From: Pseudolachnospira sp964507035
GTDB lineage: Bacteria > Bacillota > Clostridia > Lachnospirales > Lachnospiraceae
Direction of reading: 5' to 3'
Length of the DNA stretch: 9,830 bases
Assembly (NCBI GenBank): GCA_964507035.1
Contig: CAZDOQ010000057.1
Coordinates: 1-9,830, forward strand
Part shown: positions 1-7,166 of the stretch, one piece after another
How the letters are laid out: every line of letters begins with the position of its first letter
How positions within the stretch are numbered: position 1 is the first letter of the stretch
Position numbers and translations under genes: made by a program
The notes under the pieces: generated by a model
Told to the model about the DNA's origin: nothing
The model's database searches: none
What the model saw: the letters and a program-made list of their open reading frames with translations, nothing else

Positions 1-14
1 GTGTGAGAAACTGC

Positions 15-43
15 TTGTGTTTCCAAACGGTTTGTGCTATAAT
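15..43 (+). promoter_or_regulatory. Sigma-A type promoter of secG
   Basis: A TTGTGT -35 box (15-20) and a perfect TATAAT -10 box (38-43) are separated by 17 nt, with a TGC extended -10 just upstream (35-37). Transcription would start near position 50, leaving a short leader before the AGGAGG (62-67) of secG. Box sequence and spacing are seen directly; use in vivo is inferred. Confidence 0.8.
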
Positions 44-74
44 ACCCTATGTATGACCATTAGGAGGAACGGAC

Positions 75-317
75 ATGGCGGTGTTGCGGATTGTTTTGAC
101 TGTGTTGCTGGTAGCGGTCTGTGTGATTATGACGGTGGTAATCTTGTCCCAGGAAGGGAAATCTTCTGGTCTCAGCGGCTCCATTGCCGGAGGCTCCACG
201 GAGACCTATGTGGCCCAGAACCGGGGTCGGACCCCGGAAGGGAAGATGGAGAAGTGGACCAAGATCTTGATTGCCGCTTTTCTGATACTGGCACTGGTAC
301 TGAACATTTTGAACTGA
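75..317 (+). CDS. secG: Preprotein translocase subunit SecG
   Basis: An 80-residue protein with the usual SecG layout. A first membrane helix (about residues 4-24) runs into the conserved cytoplasmic loop SQEGKSSGLSGSIAGG (25-40). A basic linker follows, then a second membrane helix (about 62-79) at the C-terminus. SecG sits in the plasma membrane with SecY and SecE and assists SecA-driven protein export. The length is typical for Firmicute SecG. The ATG at 75 is chosen because AGGAGG (62-67) lies 7 nt upstream and a strong promoter lies just before it. A longer ORF in another frame covers the same bases but has no recognisable content. It is followed by a strong hairpin and then rnr, a common gene order in Firmicutes. 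Confidence 0.95.
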   Translation: MAVLRIVLTVLLVAVCVIMTVVILSQEGKSSGLSGSIAGGSTETYVAQNRGRTPEGKMEKWTKILIAAFLILALVLNILN

Positions 318-325
318 GCGATGAG

Positions 326-371
326 AAAAGAGCCCATGGTTTACAGACAAGAATAAACCATGGGCTCTTTT
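326..371 (+). terminator. Hairpin terminator after secG
   Basis: The arms AAAAGAGCCCATGGTTTA (326-343) and TAAACCATGGGCTCTTTT (354-371) are perfectly complementary over 18 bp around a 10-nt loop. The A-rich start and T-rich end make it usable on both strands. The T tract is only four bases, so read-through into rnr is possible and this may attenuate rather than fully stop transcription. Confidence 0.8.
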
Positions 372-372
372 C

Positions 373-420
373 CATGCCCCGGCGGTGTGCGCCCGGCGGG
401 TATGGCACCCAAAGGGCATG
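373..420 (+). other. Nested hairpin in the secG-rnr spacer
   Basis: CATGCCC (373-379) pairs with GGGCATG (414-420). Inside, GTGC (387-390) pairs with GCAC (405-408), and GG (384-385) can pair with CC (409-410) around a bulged T. CCC (392-394) can pair with GGG (398-400) at the tip. The element lies directly after the secG terminator and about 55 nt before the rnr start. No T tract follows, so it is not an obvious terminator. It could be a leader structure of the rnr message; its role is unknown. Confidence 0.4.
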
Positions 421-474
421 CCGTTCTCAACGCAGAGATTCGTAAATGCCAGAATATAACAACGACAGGAGATC

Positions 475-2601
475 ATGGATAAGAAAAGACAGGAAGAACG
501 GAAAAAACAGATAGAAGAATTAATCCGCCATCCGGATTACCGCCCCATGAAGCGGAAGGAACTGGCGGTGCTGCTGAGGGTCTCCAAAGAGAAGCGGGAG
601 GAACTGCAGCAGGTGTTGGACGAACTGGTGGCGGAGGGCCGGTTGGGGCTTTCCAAGCGGGGCAAATACGGCGTCCCGGAGGCGGTGGCTCTCACCGGCG
701 TCTTCTGCGCCACCGCCCAGGGCTACGGCTTTGTCACCGTGGAAGGCCGGACAGAGGACTTGTATATTCCGGAGAAGGCGGTGGGGGGAACCCTCCACGG
801 GGACCGGGTTCAGGTGGTGCCGGAGAAAGCAGGCCGGGGCCACCGGCAGGAGGGCCGGATTGTCCGGGTGGTGGAGCGGAACACCTCCACGGTGGTGGGA
901 CTGTACCGGAAGCGGAAAAACGGCGGCGTGCTAATCCCGGACAATCAGAAACTTCCCCGGGAGGTCTGGATTCCCAAGGGAAAGGCCCACAGCGCCCGGG
1001 ACGGTCAGAAAGTAGCGGCGGAACTCACCGGCTTTGGGCATCCGGTCCACGGGCTGGAAGGGCGGATCACAGAGATTTTGGGCCGCCCCTCCGCGCCGGG
1101 GGTGGACGTACTCTCCATTCTCTGCTCCCTGGGGATCCAGGAGGAGTTTCCGGCGGAGGCTCTGGCTCAGGCGGAGGCGGAACCGGACGCGGTGAACGCG
1201 GCGGCCTTCCCGGACCGGCTGGATTTGCGGCAGATGCAGATGGTGACCATAGACGGGGAGGACTCCAAGGATCTGGACGACGCGGTGAGCCTGGAACGGG
1301 CCGGGGACGGATACCGGCTGGGGGTCCACATTGCGGATGTGAGCCATTACGTGCCGGAGGGTTCTCCCCTGGACCGGGAGGCCCTGGAGCGGGGCGCCAG
1401 CGTCTATGTGGCGGACCGGGTGGTGCCTATGCTGCCCCGTAAGCTTTCCAACGGCATCTGCTCCCTCAATGAGGGGGAGGACCGGCTGGCCCTGTCCTGC
1501 CTCATGGACCTGGATGCCCGGGGCTGTATCACCGGCCACCAGATCCGGGAAACGCTGATCCGGGTGGACCGGCGGATGACCTACACCGCCGTAAACGCAG
1601 TGCTCTTGGGAGATCCGGAGGCAGAGGAGGCCTACGGGGAACTGGCGGACTTGTTCCGGCTGTTGGAGGAACTTTCGGAAAAACTCCGGGCCAGAAGGCG
1701 GAAACGGGGATCAGTGGACTTTGACTTGCCGGAGACCAAAATTCTTCTGGACGATCGGGGCAATCCGCTGGAAATCCGGCCCTACCCCCGGAACCGGGCC
1801 ACAGACCTGATTGAGGACTTTATGCTGGCGGCCAATGAGGCGGTGGCGGAGGAGGCCTACTGGCAGGAGCTGCCCTTTGTGTACCGGGTCCACCCGGAGC
1901 CGGATCCGGAGAAGATCCAGGAACTGTCCGGGATTCTGCGGACCCTGGGGGAAAAGACCCGGCTGTCCCGGGGCAAGGTTCACCCTAAGGATATCCAGCA
2001 GCTTTTGGCCCGATTGGAGGATTTCCCGGAAGAAGCCTTTGTGAGCCGCCTAGTTCTGCGCTCTATGCAGCAAGCCAGGTATAGCCCGGAGTGTGCCGGC
2101 CATTTTGGCCTGGCTGCTCCCTACTACTGCCACTTTACCTCCCCCATCCGCCGGTATCCGGACCTGCAGATTCACCGGATTCTGAAAGAAAATCTCCGGG
2201 GCGCTCTTGACCCGGAGCGCCGGGGGCATTATCATAATATCTTGACAGAGGCGGCGGACCAGTCCTCCAGGCGGGAGCGGCGGGCTGTGGAGGCCGAGCG
2301 GGCGGTGGCCAAGAGGAAGATGGCTCAGTTCATGGAGAGCCGCTTGGGAGAAGTGTATCAGGGCCTCATCTCCGGGGTGACCCGGTGGGGCTTTTATGTG
2401 GAACTGCCCAGCACGGTGGAAGGCCTGGTGCCGGTGAGCCGGATTCCCGGAGATTACTACCGGCTGGATGAGAAGCAGCACTGTCTGGTGGGCGAGCGGA
2501 CCGGCCGGACTTACCGGCTGGGGCAGCCGGTTTGGGTTTCCGTGGCTGCCGTGGACCGGGAGCGGGACACCATTGATTTTGCATTGGAAGAGCAGGTGTG
2601 A
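475..2601 (+). CDS. rnr: Ribonuclease R (3'-5' exoribonuclease)
   Basis: A 708-residue RNase II/RNB-family exonuclease that degrades structured RNA, rRNA fragments and tmRNA-tagged messages in the cytoplasm. Domains in order: a basic helix-turn-helix N-terminus (about 1-68), two cold-shock RNA-binding domains (about 70-205), the RNB catalytic domain (about 248-575) and a C-terminal S1 domain (about 625-705). The metal-binding aspartates are present in TIDGEDSKDLDDA: D260, D266, D268 and D269, spaced as in E. coli RNase II and RNase R. GVHIADVSHYV (283-293) and HFTSPIRRYPDLQIHR (553-568) are further family signatures. The helix-turn-helix and S1 domains fit RNase R rather than RNase II. It lacks the long lysine-rich tail of the 813-residue E. 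coli enzyme. An AGGAG (467-471) only 3 nt before the ATG supports this start. The 3' end runs directly into smpB. Confidence 0.95.
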   Translation: MDKKRQEERKKQIEELIRHPDYRPMKRKELAVLLRVSKEKREELQQVLDELVAEGRLGLSKRGKYGVPEAVALTGVFCATAQGYGFVTVEGRTEDLYIPEKAVGGTLHGDRVQVVPEKAGRGHRQEGRIVRVVERNTSTVVGLYRKRKNGGVLIPDNQKLPREVWIPKGKAHSARDGQKVAAELTGFGHPVHGLEGRITEILGRPSAPGVDVLSILCSLGIQEEFPAEALAQAEAEPDAVNAAAFPDRLDLRQMQMVTIDGEDSKDLDDAVSLERAGDGYRLGVHIADVSHYVPEGSPLDREALERGASVYVADRVVPMLPRKLSNGICSLNEGEDRLALSCLMDLDARGCITGHQIRETLIRVDRRMTYTAVNAVLLGDPEAEEAYGELADLFRLLEELSEKLRARRRKRGSVDFDLPETKILLDDRGNPLEIRPYPRNRATDLIEDFMLAANEAVAEEAYWQELPFVYRVHPEPDPEKIQELSGILRTLGEKTRLSRGKVHPKDIQQLLARLEDFPEEAFVSRLVLRSMQQARYSPECAGHFGLAAPYYCHFTSPIRRYPDLQIHRILKENLRGALDPERRGHYHNILTEAADQSSRRERRAVEAERAVAKRKMAQFMESRLGEVYQGLISGVTRWGFYVELPSTVEGLVPVSRIPGDYYRLDEKQHCLVGERTGRTYRLGQPVWVSVAAVDRERDTIDFALEEQV

Positions 2602-2603
2602 TT

Positions 2604-3071
2604 ATGGGGAAGGAAAGCATCAAACTCATTGCCAACAATAAGAAGGCGTATCACGACTATTTTATAGAGGAGACCTATGAGGCGGGGATCGCCCTGGCCG
2701 GGACGGAAGTGAAATCTCTCCGGATGGGCAAGTGCAGCCTCAAGGAGTCCTTCATCAAGGAAAGCAAGGGGGAGCTGTTCATCTATGGGATGCACATCAG
2801 CCCCTATGAGAAGGGCAACATCTTCAACAAGGACCCGCTTCGGGTCCGGAAACTGCTGCTCCACCGGTATGAGATCCACAAGCTCATGGGCAAGGTTTCC
2901 GCCAAGGGCTACACCATTGTGCCGCTCCAGGTCTATTTTAAAGGCAGCCTGGTGAAGGTGCAGATTGGTCTGGCCAAGGGCAAAAAGCTGTATGACAAGC
3001 GGGAGGCCATGTCCAAGAAAGATCTGAAGCGGGAGACCGAGCGGGAATTTAAGATGAACGTCCGCGCATAA
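2604..3071 (+). CDS. smpB: SsrA (tmRNA)-binding protein SmpB
   Basis: A 155-residue SmpB, the partner of tmRNA in trans-translation, which frees stalled ribosomes and tags the incomplete peptide. Family signatures are AGIALAGTEVKSLR (27-40), SLKESFI (45-51), HISPYEKGN (64-72), RKLLLH (82-87) and the basic C-terminal tail starting GLAKGKKLYDKRE (122-134), which enters the mRNA channel. The length is typical. The ATG at 2604 is preferred: AGCAGG (2591-2596) lies 7 nt upstream and the protein then begins MGKES. A GTG at 2598 overlapping the rnr stop (GTGA) would add two residues and is the main alternative. The gene is translationally linked to rnr; RNase R is known to act with SmpB and tmRNA in degrading non-stop messages. 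Confidence 0.94.
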   Translation: MGKESIKLIANNKKAYHDYFIEETYEAGIALAGTEVKSLRMGKCSLKESFIKESKGELFIYGMHISPYEKGNIFNKDPLRVRKLLLHRYEIHKLMGKVSAKGYTIVPLQVYFKGSLVKVQIGLAKGKKLYDKREAMSKKDLKRETEREFKMNVRA

Positions 3072-3074
3072 AAG

Positions 3075-3128
3075 AAAAGCACCTGGCTCATCCTAAGGGA
3101 GAGATTCCCTGGGAGAAATGTGCTTTTT
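3075..3128 (+). terminator. Terminator after smpB
   Basis: AAAAGCAC (3075-3082) pairs with GTGCTTTT (3120-3127), ending in a run of five T. Inside, CTC pairs with GAG and AGGGA with TCCCT, giving an interrupted hairpin. It starts 3 nt after the smpB stop and closes the secG-rnr-smpB block. Confidence 0.7.
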
Positions 3129-3130
3129 AT

Positions 3131-3399
3131 ATAGAGGAAAACCTGTTCCTGATTCTGGAACTGGCGGTGGACGGGCTGCGGCTGTGGTGGTGTTCCAGGT
3201 GGGAAGCCGCCTATTTGGCTGATTTTTCGGGTCGCGCGTAGAACCGTCCCCTATGGGAAAAACTGAGTTTGGATGCCGCCTGGCGGCCTACCTCATTGAA
3301 CTTTTGGGGTTGTTTGGGGCGGAGAAGGCCGCATTTCAGCTCCGGAAGCTGATAGGCCTTCTCATTGCGGTGGCGTGGGTCATAATTTTTCAAAAGTAA
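3131..3399 (+). pseudogene. Possible decayed small membrane-protein gene
   Basis: This spacer of about 350 nt between smpB and comEA holds no intact recognisable gene. Two adjacent open frames are visible. The first, from 3131, reads EENLFLILELAVDGLRLWW and continues to a TAG at 3239-3241. The second is open from 3223 and contains an ATG at 3253 giving 48 residues, ending in LIGLLIAVAWVIIFQK and TAA (3397-3399), which looks like a membrane helix. The frames overlap at a T5 run (3223-3227). One extra T there would join them into a single protein of about 90 residues. Neither frame has a convincing start: the first has no ATG, GTG or TTG near its beginning, and the ATG at 3253 has no ribosome binding site. 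It could be a gene broken by a one-base deletion, or chance open frames. I do not recognise the family. Confidence 0.3.
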
Positions 3400-3402
3400 G
3401 GC

Positions 3403-3431
3403 TTGTAAAAGCCGTCATGATTTTGTAAAAT
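3403..3431 (+). promoter_or_regulatory. Sigma-A type promoter of the comEA operon
   Basis: TTGTAA (3403-3408) and TAAAAT (3426-3431) are separated by exactly 17 nt. The expected start near 3438 gives a leader of about 44 nt before comEA. This is the only good promoter seen for the following five overlapping genes. Confidence 0.65.
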
Positions 3432-3454
3432 ATTTGTAGGCAGAAAAGATTCCG

Positions 3455-3474
3455 GCCTCCCGGAGACAGGAGGC
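3455..3474 (+). promoter_or_regulatory. Hairpin covering the comEA ribosome binding site
   Basis: GCCTCC (3455-3460) is perfectly complementary to GGAGGC (3469-3474) with an 8-nt loop. The right arm overlaps the AGGAGG ribosome binding site (3468-3473) that lies 8 nt before the comEA ATG. If it folds, this hairpin would hide the site and lower translation of comEA and of genes coupled to it. The pairing is seen; regulation is inferred. Confidence 0.4.
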
Positions 3475-3481
3475 GGTATCC

Positions 3482-4105
3482 ATGAGAAAAACAGGCAAGA
3501 TCCAATGGTGGAAGCAGGGGGCAAGCGTGCTGCTGGTGCTGATGGCGGGCATTCTCTATAGTTGTAGCCGCCAGAGCGCTGGGGAGGAACTGGGACTGTG
3601 GGAGGAGACGGCGTCCGGTCCGGCGGACGGTTCCACGGTCCAGACGGAATCCGCATCCCCTGCCTTCCTTTATGTACATGTGTGCGGGGCGGTCAAGGTC
3701 CCCGGCGTGTATGCGCTGGCCGCCGGAAGCCGGTATCAGGACGCAGTGGAGGCGGCGGGCGGCTTCCGGGAGGATGCGGAGGAAACTTTCCTGAACCTGG
3801 CTTCCCCGCTGACAGACGGGGAGCAGCTGGTGGTACCCACCGTGGAGGAGGCGGCCAGCCGGGAAGCCTCCCGGGCCCAGGCGGAACAGGAGGACGGCCG
3901 GGTGGACCTGAACCAGGCCGGAAAAGAGGAACTCATGACGCTGCCGGGAATCGGAGAGGTGAAAGCGGAGGCCATTCTTGCCTACCGGGAAGAGCACGGC
4001 CCCTTCTCCACTGTGGAGGAGTTGATGCAGGTCTCGGGGATCAAGGAGAACACCTTTGCCCAGATCAAAGAGAGGATTAAAGTGGGGATAAGCAATGGCG
4101 AATAA
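3482..4105 (+). CDS. comEA: ComEA-type competence DNA receptor (SLBB + helix-hairpin-helix)
   Basis: A 207-residue membrane-anchored DNA-binding protein for uptake of external DNA. It has a basic N-terminus and one membrane segment (about 13-28). An SLBB domain follows (about 61-120, starting AFLYVHVCGAVKVPGVY), then an acidic linker (121-138) and a tandem helix-hairpin-helix DNA-binding domain (about 140-202) with VDLNQAGKEELMTLPGIG and KAEAILAYR. This layout is that of Firmicute ComEA, which binds double-stranded DNA outside the membrane and hands it to ComEC. The ATG has AGGAGG 8 nt upstream. The membrane segment ends in LYSC (C28), a weak lipobox-like motif with an unusual Tyr at -2, so lipidation is only possible. 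It is the first gene of the operon and its last 11 nt overlap the response regulator gene. comEC is the last gene of the same run. Confidence 0.92.
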   Translation: MRKTGKIQWWKQGASVLLVLMAGILYSCSRQSAGEELGLWEETASGPADGSTVQTESASPAFLYVHVCGAVKVPGVYALAAGSRYQDAVEAAGGFREDAEETFLNLASPLTDGEQLVVPTVEEAASREASRAQAEQEDGRVDLNQAGKEELMTLPGIGEVKAEAILAYREEHGPFSTVEELMQVSGIKENTFAQIKERIKVGISNGE

Positions 4106-4784
4106 AATTTTGGTGGTGGACGATGAGCAGCTGATCGTCAAGGGAATCCGGTTCAGTCTGGAGCAGGACGGTTTTCAGGTGGACTGCGCCTACGACGGGG
4201 GAGAGGCCCTGGAAAAAGCCCGGCAGACCGAGTATGATGCGGTGCTGCTGGATCTGATGCTGCCGGTGATGGACGGCCTGGAGGTGTGCCGGCAGATCCG
4301 GGAGTTTTCCGACATGCCCATCCTTATGCTCACCGCCAAGAGCGACGATATGGATAAGATCATGGGGCTGGAGTACGGAGCGGACGACTATATCACCAAG
4401 CCCTTCAACATCCTGGAGGTGAAAGCCCGGATCAAGGCCATTATCCGGCGCAACTCCAAAAACTGGCAGAAGGAGAACGGGAACAAGAAGATTGTGGTGG
4501 GGGACCTGGAGATGGATGTGGACAGCCGCCGGGCGTTCGCCAAGGAAAAAGAGATCAACCTGACCGCCAAGGAGTTTGACCTGCTGGAACTGCTGCTGAC
4601 CCATCCGGGAAAGGTGTACAGCCGGGAACAGCTGTTAAATACTGTGTGGGGAGCAGATTATCCGGGGGATGTGCGGACCGTAGACGTGCACGTGCGGCGG
4701 CTGCGGGAGAAGGTGGAGGAAAATCCCAGCGATCCCCATTACGTCTATACAAAGTGGGGTGTTGGCTATTTCTACAAAAACTAA
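4095..4784 (+). CDS. OmpR/PhoB-family response regulator
   Basis: A 229-residue two-component transcription regulator. The receiver domain (about 4-118) has the acidic pocket D9, D10 and E11, the phosphate-accepting D53 in LLDLMLP, T80 in MLTA and K102 in TKPF. The DNA-binding winged helix (about 132-228) has INLTAKEFDLLELLL (154-168), the recognition region around VRTVDVHVRRLREKVE (193-208) and the closing wing TKWGVGYFY (219-227). All key residues are intact. It resembles the WalR/PhoP/VicR branch, but sequence reading alone cannot assign an orthologue. It starts inside the end of comEA (11-nt overlap), which suggests coupled translation, and its end overlaps the kinase gene. The regulator would be phosphorylated by that kinase. 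Its target genes are unknown and could include this operon. Confidence 0.93.
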   Translation: MANKILVVDDEQLIVKGIRFSLEQDGFQVDCAYDGGEALEKARQTEYDAVLLDLMLPVMDGLEVCRQIREFSDMPILMLTAKSDDMDKIMGLEYGADDYITKPFNILEVKARIKAIIRRNSKNWQKENGNKKIVVGDLEMDVDSRRAFAKEKEINLTAKEFDLLELLLTHPGKVYSREQLLNTVWGADYPGDVRTVDVHVRRLREKVEENPSDPHYVYTKWGVGYFYKN

Positions 4785-6249
4785 GCAGAGAAAAAAACGG
4801 CCCGCCAGCATGCGGGTCTATCTCTTTTTTATCCTGTCCGCCATCTTTCTGATCTCCCTGGCAGCCGCCTGCATACTGCTGGTTTCCTCGGCCAACGAAA
4901 GCCAGGTGGAGGCCCGCACCAACGAGATGAAGAGTCAGGCGCTGATTTTAGCCAATCAGTTGGCGGAGAGCAATTATCTGGAGGAATCCAACAACTACAC
5001 CTTGGATCTTTTGATCCAGCAGGCGGCGGATATGTGGAACGGACGGGTTCTGATCATCAACAGCTTCTACCAGGTGGTCAACGATACCTACGTGTCCGGC
5101 GAGGGAAAATACAATATCTCGGAACTGGTTATGCGGGGCATGGGCGGTCAGAGCCTCAGCATCTACGACCCGGACAAGCAGTACATTGAATTTGTGCAGC
5201 CCATTGTGGTCCGGGAGACAGAGGAAACCGGCACAGCGTCGGACGCTTCCAGCGCTTCCACCCGGGTTGTGGGGGTGATTTTGGCGATGGTGGACGCCAC
5301 GCCCATTCAGGTGCCGGTGCGGGATCTGCAGGAGAAAGCCATGCTGATCCTTTTGATTGCCGCCTGTATTGTTCTGCCGCTGAATCTGATCTTTTCCGGC
5401 TTTCTGGTCCGGCCCCTGAAACGGCTGTCCCAGGAGATTGAGCGGGTGACAGAGGGCAATTTGAGCAGTAAAGTAGGCGGCGGCAGCTACAAGGAGACCC
5501 GCCGGATTGGGGATGCCTTCAATCAGACCATGAACCGGCTGCAGGTGCTGGACCAATCCCGGCAGGACTTTGTGTCCAATGTGTCCCATGAACTGAAGAC
5601 CCCCATCACCTCCATTCGGGTGCTGGCGGACTCTCTGATGAGCATGGGGGAGGCGCCGGTGGAGTTGTATCAGGAGTTTATGGAGGATATTTCCGCGGAG
5701 ATCGACCGGGAGAGCAAGATCATAGACGACCTGCTGGAACTGGTCCGTCTGGACAAGAAAGCTCAGGCTTTGAACATTTCCCAGGTGAATATCAATGAGA
5801 TGATGGAGCTGATGCTGAAACGGCTACGGCCCATTGCCCAGACCCGCAACGTTGAACTGCTGTTTGAAAGCTTCCGGCCCATCACCGCAGAGATCGATGA
5901 GGTGAAACTGTCCCTGGCCATCACCAACTTAGTGGAAAACGCCATCAAGTACAACCAGGATGCCGGGTGGGTGAAGGTTTCCCTCAACGCGGATTACAAG
6001 TATTTTTACGTGAAGGTGTCCGATTCCGGCTGCGGGATCCCGGAGGATGCCCTGGACCACATTTTTGAGCGGTTCTACCGGGTGGATAAGGCCCGGTCCC
6101 GGGAGACCGGCGGAACCGGCCTGGGCCTTTCCATTACCCAGAATATTGTGCAGCTCCACCACGGAGCCATCCGGGTGTACAGCAAGGAAGAGGAGGGCTC
6201 CACCTTTGTGGTGCGGGTGCCGTTGATCTATATCAAGGAGGAGCGATGA
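4759..6249 (+). CDS. Membrane sensor histidine kinase (HAMP-HisKA-HATPase)
   Basis: A 496-residue sensor kinase, partner of the regulator just upstream. Order: membrane helix 1 (about 19-42), an extracytoplasmic sensor region (about 43-190), membrane helix 2 (about 193-217), HAMP (about 218-270), and a HisKA dimerisation domain with the phosphorylated H277 in FVSNVSHELKTP. The ATP-binding domain has the N box NLVENAIKYN (390-399), DSGCGI (422-427), the F box IFERFYRVD (435-443) and GGTGLGLSI (451-459). All catalytic boxes are intact. There is no PAS domain between HAMP and HisKA, unlike WalK. The start is uncertain: GTG at 4759 overlaps the regulator by 26 nt and has only a GGGG-type site nearby; TTG at 4762 and ATG at 4810 are alternatives, and the last would still keep membrane helix 1. 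The stop overlaps the next start (ATGA), so kinase and lipoprotein are translationally linked. Confidence 0.93.
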   Translation: MLAISTKTKQRKKRPASMRVYLFFILSAIFLISLAAACILLVSSANESQVEARTNEMKSQALILANQLAESNYLEESNNYTLDLLIQQAADMWNGRVLIINSFYQVVNDTYVSGEGKYNISELVMRGMGGQSLSIYDPDKQYIEFVQPIVVRETEETGTASDASSASTRVVGVILAMVDATPIQVPVRDLQEKAMLILLIAACIVLPLNLIFSGFLVRPLKRLSQEIERVTEGNLSSKVGGGSYKETRRIGDAFNQTMNRLQVLDQSRQDFVSNVSHELKTPITSIRVLADSLMSMGEAPVELYQEFMEDISAEIDRESKIIDDLLELVRLDKKAQALNISQVNINEMMELMLKRLRPIAQTRNVELLFESFRPITAEIDEVKLSLAITNLVENAIKYNQDAGWVKVSLNADYKYFYVKVSDSGCGIPEDALDHIFERFYRVDKARSRETGGTGLGLSITQNIVQLHHGAIRVYSKEEEGSTFVVRVPLIYIKEER

Positions 6250-7166
6250 AGCGAGTAGGAATTTTTCTGTTGGCCCTCCTGCTGCTGGCCGGCTGTCGGG
6301 AGGCGGTCTCCGAGGATCAGCTGGGAGAGGGGGAAGTGCTGGTCTACTATGTGAACGCATCGGTGACCCGCCTGTCCGGAGATGTCCACCAATTGCGGGC
6401 AACCAGTCTGGAGGAACAGGTGGCGGAACTGTTTGCCGCCCTCCAGGAAAGCGGCCACGGGGAGACGGTGGCCGCGGTGCCGGAGACGCTGACCATGACC
6501 TCCGGCACCGTGGAGGACAACACCCTGAACCTGGAGTTGGAGGGGCCGTACTACGAACTGTCCACAGCCTCCCAGGTTATGTGCATGGCGGCGCTGACCC
6601 GGACTCTGACCCAGCTGGAGGGGATTGACTATCTGCGGATTTCCGTCGACGGCAGTCCGGTACAGCAAGACGGGAAGGAAGTGGGGATTCTCCGCTCCCG
6701 GATGTTCATGGACGATGTGGCGGACAATCCGGACTCCTTTGAGGAGGTGGAACTGGTGCTGTACTTTGCCAGCGAGGACGGCCGTCAGTTGGTGCGGACC
6801 ACCCTCTCCGTAGGGTATCAGACCGGGGACTCTCTGGAGCGGATTGTGGTGGAGCAGCTGATCCGGGGTCCCCAGGAGTCCGGCGTCCGGGCCACGTTGC
6901 CCTCCACCAGCGGCCTGCTCAGCGTGACGGTCCGGGAGGGGATCTGTTATGTGAACTTTGACGATCATTTCATCAGCGATTTGGTCAGCGGCGGGTACGA
7001 CTACATTCCGGTGTACTCCCTGGTCAACTCTCTGACGGAGTTGCCCACGGTGGATGCGGTGCAGCTGATGATCAATGGCAAGACGGATGTGAGTTATAGC
7101 GAAAATATTTCCTTTGCGGCGCCGCTGGTGCGCAACATGGAATATGTAGGAGGAGAGAGCAATTAG
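6246..7166 (+). CDS. GerMN-domain lipoprotein
   Basis: A 306-residue predicted lipoprotein. The signal peptide ends in the clear lipobox LAGC (C17), so it should be lipid-anchored on the outer face of the membrane. The C-terminal half (about 166-280) is a GerMN (sporulation/spore germination) domain: ELVLYFASEDGRQLV, LERIVVEQLIRGP, LLSVTVREGICYVNF, then VYSLVNSLTELPTVDAVQLMINGK in shorter recognisable blocks. The preceding region (about 30-146, from VLVYYVNAS to YLRISVDG) has the same pattern in a diverged form, so two GerMN-like repeats are likely. The ATG overlaps the kinase stop (ATGA) and has an ideal AAGGAGGAG (6235-6243) upstream. Position after a regulator and kinase suggests it feeds signals to, or modulates, that kinase at the cell surface, as LpqB does for MtrAB; this is inference. 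Its last codons carry the ribosome binding site of comEC. Confidence 0.88.
   Translation: MKRVGIFLLALLLLAGCREAVSEDQLGEGEVLVYYVNASVTRLSGDVHQLRATSLEEQVAELFAALQESGHGETVAAVPETLTMTSGTVEDNTLNLELEGPYYELSTASQVMCMAALTRTLTQLEGIDYLRISVDGSPVQQDGKEVGILRSRMFMDDVADNPDSFEEVELVLYFASEDGRQLVRTTLSVGYQTGDSLERIVVEQLIRGPQESGVRATLPSTSGLLSVTVREGICYVNFDDHFISDLVSGGYDYIPVYSLVNSLTELPTVDAVQLMINGKTDVSYSENISFAAPLVRNMEYVGGESN

Noticed and set aside
455..460. TATAAC as a -10 box of a separate rnr promoter
   Set aside because: No acceptable -35 box is found 16-18 nt upstream, so I do not call a promoter here.
931..1539. Minus-strand open frame of 202 codons inside rnr
   Set aside because: It is antisense to the conserved RNB domain, has no motif and no start signals, so it is a shadow.
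3211..3393. Minus-strand open frame of 60 codons in the smpB-comEA spacer
   Set aside because: It starts with TTG, has no ribosome binding site or promoter and no recognisable motif; the + strand frames look more protein-like.
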